Below are positions 17,985 to 28,748 of a DNA stretch of 64,000 nt, one piece after another (within the stretch, counting starts at the first letter, position 1; each line of letters starts with the position of its first letter). The stretch comes from Lotus japonicus (taxonomy: Eukaryota; Streptophyta; Magnoliopsida; Fabales; Fabaceae), in the NCBI RefSeq assembly GCF_012489685.1, contig NC_080046.1, positions 39,705,176 to 39,769,175 of the forward strand, read 5' to 3'. The position numbers were made by a program, and so were the translations under genes. A model generated the notes under the pieces. The model saw only the letters and a program-made list of their open reading frames with translations, had not been told where the DNA came from and did no database searches.

Positions 17985-20210
17985 AAAGATAAAATCAAGA
18001 AATAAACCACCTAAATCCTAATAAAATTTAAAATTTAAAAATGTATTTTTTTTACTCTAAAAATAAATCAAAAATAAATTAAGATAAAATCAAGAAATAA
18101 ACAACATAAATCCTAATCAAATCTAAAATTTTAAAATGTATTTTTTTATGAGAATTAATCTGAGAATGACACGTGTTATTTTTTTTTCCAATTAGTGAAT
18201 ATTCTGCACCCTAGAAGATTTTCTTTTCCTAAATCCTTTTGCTTTTGATTAAGAAGAGAAAAGCAGGAATCCTTGAAGCATATGACATCTTACAATTAGT
18301 TGAAGAACAAAATCAATTCATGAAGAAGATTGAAACATAAACCCAAAATGAAGTCTTGAAGAACAAAATACCCTCCTTCACCAATTTGAAAGGACTGTGG
18401 TGAAAGAATTGTATTTAGTGTATTTGTGAATCTTGGGGTGGAACCCTTGTGAAACAAAAAATTAAAGGCACATTTCAGTCAAGAGAAACAAAAAATGGTG
18501 TATTGCCCAATATGTGCGCACCCCAACAAATTATCTATATATGTGAGAAAAAAACAAAATAATTCTCCCACCCAAAATAATTGTGGTTACTTCACCAATA
18601 AACTTATACTAACAATCAATTTAAATTGAACTTAAGGAAATATATAGAGTAAAGTAAGATAAGTCACCCAATTGACATACTAAAACATGAGTATATGCAA
18701 AACTAATGAGTTTGAGGAAAACATGAACCAACCTTAAGAATGGGCTAAACATACTCATGAAAATTAAATGTGAGCTCTTCATATGCTTTCATCAATTTGA
18801 CAGACATGTGCATCATTAAAAAAAAAATTAGTAAGTTGTGCATCATTCACATACAGTGTAAATAGTATGCTTATACACACAACTCAAACATGATGAATAA
18901 AAACGGGCAAAATTTGAGAAATGAATATAAATTCAGGCTATCCTAAGTTTCGTAAATTTCTATAAATTATACCAAAATCTGGTTTATAATGGCTTCACAC
19001 GCATGGATTTCTACAAACTATACTAATATCTGGTTTAAAAAAATACAAAAGCGGAAGAAGAACAATAGAAATAACATTACATCAGAATCAAAACATTACG
19101 TCTTTAACAATGATTCGTTAAAGGGTCTATGCAAAAATTTGTAAACTTTTGGATCAAAACACACAAAATATGTGAAATTTAAGAATCCAGGATTGAATTA
19201 CGAACAAAGGATAAACTGAAATGACACAAACCATCAATCACAACATGATAAACTCTTCTTCACGTAACATCATCTTACGACATACCTCTGTCCTGATCGC
19301 GACATGTGGCAGAGGTAGAAATAGCAGCTATCAAATCTCTACGTGTCCATGGTAGCTTTGTGGACCCTCAGCACCAAATCAACTCCATTTTCTTAGAATT
19401 AGCATTAAATAAATGATAAGATAAATTAAGATAAAATCAAGAAATAAACAACCTAAATCCTAATCAAATCTAAACTTTAAAAATGTACTAAATAAAGATA
19501 GATAAAAACTACCAAAATCTCGCAAATCACAATAAAAAACTCATAAAATCCTGAAATAAATAAAAATATGAAAATTCAATAAAAATACCATAAAAATTCA
19601 TTTATACTCTAAAAGAAACTCAAAAATAAAATAAAATATTTCATGAAATTAAAATTAAATAAATAATAAATAAGGATAGATAAAAACTATCAAAATCTAG
19701 CAAATCACAATAAAAACTCATAAAATCCTGCATTAATTAAAAATCCGAAAATTCAATAAAAATTAATTATTATACTCTATAAATAAATGTAAAATAAAAT
19801 AAAATATTTCCTGGAAGTAAAATTAAATAAATAATAAGATAAAATTAAGAAATAAACAACCTAAATCCTAATCAAATCTAAAATTTAAAAAGATACTAAA
19901 TAAAGATAGATAAAAACTACTAAGTCTAGCAAATCACAATAAAAACTCATAAAATCCTGAAATAATTAAAAATCTGAAAATTTAAGAAAAATTAATTAAT
20001 ATACTCTAAAAGTAAATCTAAAATAAAATAAAGTATTTCCTGGATTTAAAATAAAATAAATAATAAGATAAATTAAAATAAAATTAAGAAATAAAAAACC
20101 TAAATCCCAATCAAATCTAATATTAAAAAAGGTATTAAATAAAGATAGATAAAAACAAACAAAATCTAGCAAATCACAATAAAAACTCATAAAATCCCGA
20201 ATTAATAAAA
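17985..20210. repeat. Field of about 215-bp degenerate tandem repeats
   Basis: The phrase AAATCAAGAAATAAACAACC, followed by TAAATCCTAATCAAATCTA, recurs at about 17990, 18085, 19435, 19850 and 20080. From 19430 it is joined by AAAGATAGATAAAAACTA and CAAATCACAATAAAAACTCA, giving a unit of roughly 210-230 bp repeated four times to 20210. Strongly A-rich on this strand. It may be the interior of the Helitron ending at 17139. No gene seen, including 18200-19400. Confidence 0.6.
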
Positions 20211-21776
20211 AATTCGAAAATTCAATAAAAATTAATCAATATATTCTAAAAATAAATTAAAAGACCAAATATTATCTTTTAAAATAATATCAATCAATTA
20301 TTTTAGAATATATAAAATTAAAACATATATCAATTGAAAATTATATTCTCTAACAAATTGACACGTGGAATAATTTTTATGAGAGTTAATCTGGTGCTGA
20401 CACGTCACTAAGAATTAATCTGGTGCTGACACGTCACTATGAAAGTTCTTCTTTTCTAATATATATTGATATTGATATTGATTGATATTGATGTATTTAA
20501 TTATCCTGGAATCATTCTCCTCCTCAAAAAAAAGTTAGCACTAATATAGAGCATTTCTCAAAATTACTTATCTTTCAAAATGCTAAAATCAAACAAATTT
20601 ACATTTTTTTAATAATATAAATTTATATTTACAAATTACCTTTGATCCATTCATTACAAAAATTGAATGATTTTTTTTGGTGTGGATTACAAACTGCATA
20701 CTAGGGGTGTTCGCGGATTGGATTGGATCGGTTTTGAGGAGAAAAATCATCCGATCCGATCTCATCGGTTTTATGATTTTATCATCCAATGGATTTTTTA
20801 CTAAACTCAAATCCGAACCAATCTGATCCAATCTATAGCGGTTTGGATTGGATTGAATTATTCGATTTTTGTAACACCCCGATTTCGGTGGCGTCACTTT
20901 AGTAACTCAAAATAAAATAAAGCGGAAAAAGCAGGTATTTTTTTTTTGTTTTGTTTAAATAAAAAGACTTGTCGAAATAAAGACTCAACCCAATCGCGAT
21001 TAACAGCGATTAATATACAATACAAGCACAGCCCTCGCTGCAACTAAACATCGTCACGAGTGACCTCCAGTGACGGAAAGGTAGTGCCCGTGGCCAAATA
21101 TGTACAAACTAAAACAAAGGTTAAGTATTCTGAGTACAGTCCTCCAACGAAAGTAAGTCGGCCCAAAACGGCCTCAAAAGACTTCCTACGTCCGACAAAC
21201 TCCCTGTGATCCTCATGGAAGGGAATCACACAAAAAGCTAATAGTCGGGAACCTACCCTGCCCCAAAATACAACTGATGAATCAGAGCTATGACCATGAC
21301 AACCAAAATCAGTAACTCTAACCACCCATATCCTACACCACTATCTTCGACCCTCATCTGATCTTCCATGAAGTCCGGGTCCACGTCGAAGGCTCAGTAG
21401 TAGTCATTTCGCTCCGGGTCCTCCCCGAACGACGAACCTTCTTGAATCATCTGTTGAACGTCTGGCAGCAGGCCGACCGCCCAAACACAAACATACAAAC
21501 AAAGCCACGGCGCTAGGGTCAACTCACGGAATATAGTAGATAATACAAACAGCATGTGAAGAATAAGGGGGTATGTATATATATATGTTGTATATATATA
21601 TTTATATGTTCTGTATTGCCTACCCTAAGGTATATACTTAGCATGTTATCAAGGCTCTAATAACAATTCAATGAATAATATCTCAACAATACAATAAGCA
21701 TTATCTCAACAATTCCATATTGGGTGCATGTATGCATGCAATGTCAATTCAAACGTTGATCCCAAAAATAGGCATG

Positions 21777-22199
21777 TCAAGTCGATCCAACCCATTGGGT
21801 CGAACACAAGGACTCGCACACGCAGTAAATGACAACGCCAAGTCGGTTCTCTCATTAGAGTCGAACATACGGACGTTGCGCGCGTCTAATGACTATCGCC
21901 GAATCGATCCAATCCCTCGGATTGAATATAAGGATCCGCGCGTGTCGAAAGATTATCGCTGAATCGGTCCAATCCCTCGGATTGAACTCACGGACTCACG
22001 CGAGTTTATATGGCGATGGCTGAATCGATCCAATCCATCGGATTGAATATAAGGATTCACGCGTGCCCGAGTGACTACCGCCGAATCGATCCAATCCCTC
22101 GGATTGAATATAAGGATTCACGCGTGTCAAACGATTATTGCCGAATCGGTCCAACCCGTCGGGTTGAACATAAGGATTCGCGCCCGTTAAGCCGAAGAT
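21777..22199 (-). repeat. Seven-unit, ~60-bp minisatellite in the 3' LTR
   Basis: Seven units of 60-61 bp, each with the core AATCGATCCAATCCCTCGG. Within each, CCAATCC and GGATTG form a small dyad. Units 3-7 are closest to one another and units 1-2 more diverged. The partner LTR has the same array at 29656-30078. Confidence 0.8.
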
Positions 22200-24013
22200 A
22201 ATGTCGATTATGCGACAAAATGAATTAATCAAAAGAAGAAAGAATGAACTTGGAACTCATAGTTCCCGGCTAAACTTTAGATAGCCAAACAATAAACTGC
22301 TCATCGAGCGAAGAGTACCGAAGTACTTGGAAACTTATAATTTCCGGCTAAACTTTAGATAGTCAAACAATAAACTGCTCATCGAGCAAAAGAGTATCAA
22401 CATACTCGGAAACTTGTAAGTTTCTTCTAAACTTGGACTCGGCGACCCTTCTCATCTTTCAAACTAATATTCAAGCTCCAAGCTCTTATCTAAGGTTGTT
22501 ACCATTATTCAATGGTTTTAGAGATTGATTAATGTCTTATGAGTTTTCCTTGAGAAAATAGGTTTCTTTTAATCTTATAATACTTCCTATAAGTTTCAGG
22601 GATCCCATAATCCCAAACAATTCCTTGAGAAGGTCTCGATCCATTAAAACATAACAAGGTCCGAACTCCGTTCGTCCTTTCGAACTCTCTCAAAAATCTC
22701 ATAAAATTCGGCATGACTTGCCCGTTATCCTCACTCATCAGTATCACAGATATAAGTGGAATAGCATAACTAAACCAGCGCAATCAATAAGCATAAACAG
22801 CATATTCCAACACATCCTAGATTAACCAGCAAACGGCCGAAGCCTCTCAGAAAACATTTTTCCATAAAGCGATAAACAATATCCAAGCAATATTCAATAT
22901 CAACACAATAACCCAGTCGAATTGATCGACGCCTACAAGGAGATAGCTAGTAAGTAAGTTGCCCTAACCTCGAGTTGTTCTAGTCTCGCGGTGCAGGTCT
23001 CGCTCACAAGCTTGTTCAGTCAAGCCCAAGGTTTCCACAAACGAACCTTAGAGCAAACAAAGCAGAAATCAATCAAATTAAGTCGACATAATCGAAACAA
23101 TACTAACTAGAGTTAGACAAAGCTCAAGAAACTTCAGAGTACAACACTTAGGCACGAATGAAAGGGCTTTCCCCGAATGGATGAGTTTTGACTCGATTCA
23201 AGTTTTGTGCAAAAACACTTTATTCGCTAAAACGTGCATAACTCGAGCTACAGAACTCGGAATGACACGAAACCGGCGCCAAAATTTCGACAATTGAAAG
23301 AGCTACGCAATGGCTCAGGTCATAGAGACCCAAAAATTATTTTTGGACACGGTACCCAAGCAAATAGGTTTCGGCCACTATGGAAAATAGGGTTTTCGAA
23401 CTTTTTCTTCGATCTAAATCAATTCCTAGGTATTCTTAGGCGATATCTAGGCCAGGGAAACTCTCAGAAAAATTATCGGGTTAAAACTGTCGCAGGGGTA
23501 TTTTGGTCAATATTTTTAGCTCAGAATTTCAAAACTGAATTTTTGAAAAACAAATTGGATGGGGACGTCCACAACGACGTTTATGACGACAAATCCTACT
23601 AGCACTAAGCCAAGTCGATAGATTAGAGCGTAAAGGTTGCGACTTTGCCGAAAAATGGGTATTTAGGGTAGAAATTGATTCCGGCGGCATTTCGTCGACA
23701 TTTGACAAAATCTAATCCGCAGAACACGCTCAGGAGCATGCAGGGAAGAAGTTTAGACGCTGAAATCAACTGATTTGAACAGTTTTTCAAAAACCTCAAA
23801 ATTTTGAACTCAGAAAGTCGCAGGAGAAATGGACAGAAACGACGATTCGAAGGAGAGTATAGATTACCTACCTCGAGGTCTTCGATTAGTGACGATCGGT
23901 GAAGCAAACGGGCAAGAAACGGAAAAACTCTTCTTCTCCTCCTTCCTCCTTGAAAGCCACGGCCAAAATGGGTGCAGGTGATGGTTTTTTTTTGTTTTTT
24001 CTATTTTTCAAAG

Positions 24014-24021
24014 TATATATA
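24014..24021 (-). promoter_or_regulatory. Putative LTR TATA box
   Basis: TATATATA in the context CCTATATATACTTT on the minus strand. The copy in the 5' LTR is at 31893-31900. The related solo LTRs carry CTATTTATAG or CTATATATAG at the equivalent place (about 58055 and 61713). Confidence 0.5.
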
Positions 24022-24695
24022 GGAAATGGAAAACGCGGGAAAATGATTATTTCGCGATTCCGATTTTTCCTGTGCATTCCTCTGTAAATTCTAAGATAGG
24101 TTCTGGCGACAGAATTCCAGAACTCAAAATAGGATTCTTGGAATTAAACCAGAAGATCCAAGATCGGCATAAGTCGGTGTAAGTCGGTTTATCCCGAAAA
24201 ACTACTTTTTGCAGTGATCGTCGGATGAGAAAACTTCCTTCTGAAGAAAGATCAGAATTGACGAGAGAAATAGGAGAACGCGGGTGGAATCTTCTTTTGC
24301 AGCTCCGAATAGAAAAAGTCTTCATCGTCTGTCGATCTTAGGTTTTCTCGAACTATCAGGGATTCCGTTTCGGCAAACTTCCGAGAATTGGAATTTGACG
24401 TTCGTACTTTCCAGGATTTCGCATCGAAATGGTTGTTTAAGGACGGAAAAGAGAAGTTCTAACATTTCTCTGAGGATTTTTGGAATTAGTTTCCATCGTG
24501 TCCTAAAACGTAAATTAACTATTCACTAATACCTTTGACCTAGGATTAAGCGTATGTTAGTCGTGCTATAACTCTTTCGGTTTTTCGATACATTCTTGGA
24601 CTTTTCCTGAACCTCTTTCCTTCCCAAATTTATCTTAATCAAATAACTTTTTTATTTTATTCACTTATCCAAAGCGTTAAAACTTGGGCCTTACA

Positions 24696-24714
24696 TTACT
24701 ACCCTCCAAAAAGA
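24696..24714 (-). promoter_or_regulatory. Polypurine tract of the chromovirus
   Basis: The minus strand reads TTTTTGGAGGGTAGTAA immediately before the 3' LTR's TGTAAGG, suited to priming plus-strand DNA. Confidence 0.6.
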
Positions 24715-24732
24715 AAGTTTCGACCTCGAAAC

Positions 24733-25997
24733 TTAAGGGTCAGTAAAAAGTTCTGGATACTGTTCCTTGATCTTTTCCTTCAGCTCCCACGTTGCATCGC
24801 CGGTGTCCTTGTTCCAAATAACCTTCACTAACTCGATCTCTTTACCCCTCAACTGCTTTACCCTTGTGTCACCAATGCTGATTGGCGGTGTCTCGAAAGA
24901 CAAGTTATCCTTCAACTCAATGTCATCCAGCTCGATGACGTGCGTCGGATCAGCAATATACTTCCGCAGTTGTGACACATGGAATACATCGTGAACGTTT
25001 GATAGAAAAGGCGGTAATGCGATCTGATAAGCTACCGGTCCTACACGACGAGTAATCTGATAAGGTCCAATGAACTTTGGCGTCAGCTTTCTTGACTTGA
25101 TTGCTCGACCAACTCCTGTAGTCTGGGTAACTCGCAGAAACACATGATCTCCTTCTTCGAATTCCAGGGTTCTGCGCCTTTGATCTGCATAGCTCTTCTG
25201 TCTACTCTGAGAAGCCTTCATCTTCTCCCTGATCTGTTTAATCTTCTCAGTTGTCTGTTGCAGAAGTTCCGGTCCTACTAACAAATTCTCTCCATCTTGA
25301 TACCAACATAAAGGTGTTCTACACTTGCGGCCATACAATGCCTCATACGGTGCCATGCCTATAGTCGTATGAAAACTGTTGTTGTATGTGAACTCAATCA
25401 GTGGCATTAGGGTATCCCAACTGCCCTTGTTGCCTAACACGCAAGCTCGTAGCAAATCCTCCAATGATTGGATAGTTCTCTCTCAGTTTGCCCATCAGTC
25501 TGTGGATGATAAGCAGAACTTAATCTCAGCCTCGTTCCCAAAGCATTATGAATAGCTCCCCACAAATGTGAAGTAAACTTCGGGTCTCTATCGGAAACGA
25601 TACTTATTGGCACTCCATGAAGTCGCACAATCTCAGCTATATATATCTCTGATAGCTTCTCCACGTTGTACGTGGTCCTCACAGGTATGAAATGAGCCGA
25701 CTTAGTCAATCGATCCACGACTACCCAAATCGAATCATATCCTTTTTGAGTTCTTGGCAACGCCACGACAAAATCCATCGATATGCTATCCCATTTCCAT
25801 TGAGGTACATCCAAGCTCTGTAGCATACCTGAAGATTTCTGATGTTCCACCTTCGCCTTCTGACAGATTAAACATGCAGCTACATATCCTGCCACTTGTC
25901 TCTTCATCCCTGGCCACCAAAAATTCACCTTCAAGTCCTGATACATCTTTTTCCTTCCAGGGTGAATGCTCAACTTGCTTTTGTGACCTCCACTCAT
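24733..25997 (-). pseudogene. Chromovirus integrase with chromodomain-like tail, frameshifted
   Basis: From 25997 leftwards: a zinc-binding H2C2 segment (HKSKLSIHPG then CLICQ), the catalytic core with D (SMDFVVALPR), D (SIVSDRDPKF) and E (TDGQTER), then a 2-base insertion in a GAGAGAGA run near 25475 that shifts the frame. The remainder resumes in the other frame at about 25464 with LLRACVLGNKGSWDTLMPLI, the GPY/F motif (FIGPYQITRRVGPVAY), FHVSQLRKY and a chromodomain-like C-terminus (VKVIWNKDTGDATWE). The usual RNase H upstream is missing. An intact integrase would join viral DNA to the host genome; this one would stop soon after its catalytic Glu. Confidence 0.85.
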
Positions 25998-27339
25998 GAT
26001 TCAAAACTTAACTCGATCGCTCTATAACTCATAGACGAACTATTCCCTTGGAATCTACTAGTCCATTAACGTCGATTCCAACTTCGTAACTATCCTCATT
26101 CGCACCATGAAATCAATCTTCTACTTAGTCATCATTCAAATTAAAACTCGACTCAAGTCTTGATACCTTGTGCATCGCTAGACCCAATCCCTTTTAACAT
26201 CCGTTCATCAACAACTTATAAGCTAATCATCATATCAATATCTTACAATCCATCATTGTCATCTCCCCTTTTTCGAGACTTCCCTTACCCGAACCATAAA
26301 ACCAACCTTCACTTATTCACAACCCACTTTACAATTACCTAAAATCCTTAACACTTCCCCCAAATCCGAACTTATTCCCTAGAAGATCAAATCATAACTG
26401 TACCTCGGGAAACTTAACTAGTCATTTTATCATCCGATCCCTCAACATTCTGAGGTTTAACTACAATCGTTAATGCTAACACCACTAAATATCTTATTCG
26501 TACATGATTTTCACCTCCCAAGGTCAATCTTAACCCTAAGACCCTCATTCAACTTAGTGAAAATCACTTGCTAACCCCAGCATGCAACATCGGACTTCAT
26601 AACAAAGTCCCATTCACTCTTAGACTCTAAGAAATTTGTCCACATATAACAACCTCAAGTATTCATCTTAATACTAACTCTTTATTTCTGTAACTAGATC
26701 GTCCTCCAATCAATCCGATACTTAGTCTCTCGTTTCAAGACCTGACAAACTTTGAGTCCTAAACACTTAAGGCAAGAATTATAGACTTAAACCTAAACTT
26801 TCACCAAGTTTGGACCTCAAATGTCCTTTAATTCTTCAATACTTCTTAAATGAATATCCTTTTCTTAAAACTATAACTCCTTCGCAAGCAAACAAATACT
26901 TCACACGAACTTTACCTCCCAAGTCAACTAATCCTCGATCCAATCAAATCAACCTTACCAATCCATCTATCAAAGTCCATTGCCAGTTCTGATTCCGAAT
27001 ATCACCCCCTCAATATTAAGTTGATCAGGCCTAATACATCGAAGGTGAAGATTTAGAAAAACCCACTGGAACAGTCAATGAGTTCCTATCATCCAGTAGT
27101 CACAATTACCCTGATATTAAATCCTCAATGATGCCGCTACGGAACTACACACTCTCGACACCATACGTATACTATCCATACGGAATCTCTCGGAGATTCA
27201 TTCTTCAACTTCTAGCTCCTTTGTTAAACGCATCGGTGCAAGACTACTTTCTAGGCTTAACGTGTTATTCTAAACCTCGTGTAACTTCTATAGTTTAAAC
27301 ACGAGCAACGGTCAAATAAAGTATTATTAGGCGTAATAA
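25998..27339. other. Non-coding replacement of protease-RT-RNase H
   Basis: Here an autonomous relative would encode protease, RT and RNase H, about 2.3 kb. Instead there is 1.34 kb rich in A, C and T on the plus strand, with no RT motif in any frame. The left edge falls just before the H2C2 segment and the right edge at the start of protease. I cannot identify the origin. Confidence 0.7.
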
Positions 27340-28536
27340 CTATAAAGTCAAAGCTTGACAGTAAAGGCAAGTTAGGTGTGTTGCACGTTCTACGAGAGTA
27401 ATAAAGCATGTTATCCTAGAATGAGAAGGAATAGTTAGAAGGTTACCATCGTTCGTGTGCTCTCCTCTGACTAGTCTACCAGCTCCCTCGCCGCACGAGA
27501 CATAGACTCCTCCCCGTGCAGCAGGATGTCTTCCTCTCACCGTAGGCACAGATGGCTCAACCCTGGTTACATTGCAATCCTTGGCTTGATGCCCCGGACG
27601 GTTGCAATTGAAACATAGAGGTCCCCCGTCTGGACACTTGTTAGAGTAGTGCCCCACCTTCTTGCACCTGTAACACGTTACTCCTTGGCCCGAAGTCTTG
27701 TTTCCTGTTCCTCCGGTAGCATTTATGGGCTTATACTGCCCCGAGGTAAAACCTTCCCTCAAAGGGCGTTGATACGGCTTCTTCTGTTGGAATTTACCTC
27801 TTCCTTTATAGTTCTGAGGACCTGACCTTACTGGTCCTCCAGTTCCAGCACGATTCAACCTCTTGTTCTTCATTAACTCCACTTCTGTGGCTTTCTCAAC
27901 CAAGGACTGGAAGCGCATGATTCCCAACGGTTTCACTGAGTCCTCAATGTCAGGCCTCAGCCCATTCACAAAGCGTTTGCACATGTAGGGTTCATCAACC
28001 CCATTGCGGAAGAATCGAAAGTGTTTGGCCAACGATTCCAGCTTAGCAGCATATTCCGGAATGGACATGCTACCCTGACGAAGAGTCAGAAACTGTGCCT
28101 CACGCTCGTCACGAGCACTATCTGGAAAATACTTCTCCAGAAAAGCAGCACGAAATGAAGCCCAGTTCACTTCCACATTATTTGCTTCCATCATTCCTCT
28201 GGTACCCCTCCACCAGTACTCAGCATCGCCCAGCAGCAGATAAGTTGCCAGGCCCACCTTGGCCCCTTCACTAGTCTGTAGTACTTCGAAAATCTTCTCA
28301 ATCTCTTGGATCCATAGATCCGCATTGTCCGGGTCAGTCCCACCTGTGAACTTGGGTGGATCCTGCCTTCTAAAATCATTCAATCCCCTATTCTGGTCCA
28401 GGGCTACCTCCCTCTCCCGCTTATGTCGCTCACGTTCAGCTTTGTCAGCACGCAACTGAGCGTTCTCCGCAGTTTGATTTGTCATTGCCTGGGCCATAGC
28501 AGTCATTGCCCCAGCGAGTTGGTTCATGTTCTCCAT
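27340..28536 (-). CDS. Chromovirus gag
   Basis: The ORF spans 28590-27340 (416 aa); I take the start at MENMNQLAGAM (28536), since the residues before it are not gag-like. The retrotransposon gag core is present (FTGGTDPDNADLWIQEIEKI; YWWRGTRG; FRAAFLEKYFP), then a basic linker and two CCHC knuckles (CYRCKKVGHYSNKC and CFNCNRPGHQAKDC). Past GEGAGRLVRGEHTNDGNLL the expected protease active site DSGAT is replaced by SHSRIT, so the protease is lost. Gag should package element RNA into particles and appears usable. Confidence 0.8.
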   Translation of the reverse strand: MENMNQLAGAMTAMAQAMTNQTAENAQLRADKAERERHKREREVALDQNRGLNDFRRQDPPKFTGGTDPDNADLWIQEIEKIFEVLQTSEGAKVGLATYLLLGDAEYWWRGTRGMMEANNVEVNWASFRAAFLEKYFPDSARDEREAQFLTLRQGSMSIPEYAAKLESLAKHFRFFRNGVDEPYMCKRFVNGLRPDIEDSVKPLGIMRFQSLVEKATEVELMKNKRLNRAGTGGPVRSGPQNYKGRGKFQQKKPYQRPLREGFTSGQYKPINATGGTGNKTSGQGVTCYRCKKVGHYSNKCPDGGPLCFNCNRPGHQAKDCNVTRVEPSVPTVRGRHPAARGGVYVSCGEGAGRLVRGEHTNDGNLLTIPSHSRITCFITLVERATHLTCLYCQALTL

Positions 28537-28733
28537 GTTCTGTTTAGTTAAACAAACAGTTAGTACTAACCATAAGATAGCATCTAGCATAACTATACAA
28601 TATGATTAAGTACTAACTTCAATCAATTCTAAGCGAAAAATCGCTTGGCAGACAATCAATTTTTACTCTTTGCAGAGTCACACAACCTAGCACAGAAGAC
28701 CTATTTCCCACGGCTCCCAAAAGACTCGACTAA

Positions 28734-28745
28734 GCTCTGATACCA
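28734..28745 (-). promoter_or_regulatory. Primer-binding site, tRNA-iMet
   Basis: The minus strand reads TGGTATCAGAGC three bases inside the 5' LTR end, complementary to the 3' end of initiator tRNA-Met, the common plant primer. Confidence 0.9.
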
Positions 28746-28748
28746 CAA

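Larger units (their letters stand above)
20870..24695 (-). mobile_element. 3' LTR of the chromovirus
   Basis: 3826 bp. On the minus strand it begins TGTAAGGCCCAAG and ends GGGGTGTTACA. It carries a 60-bp minisatellite (21777-22199) and a TATA-like box (24014-24021). Small ORFs inside (for example 21044-21325, minus) are duplicated exactly in the partner LTR. Confidence 0.9.

Noticed and set aside
21044..21325. A 93-aa ORF on the minus strand, repeated at 28923-29204
   Set aside because: The repetition only reflects the two LTR copies; no evidence for coding beyond the LTR duplication.
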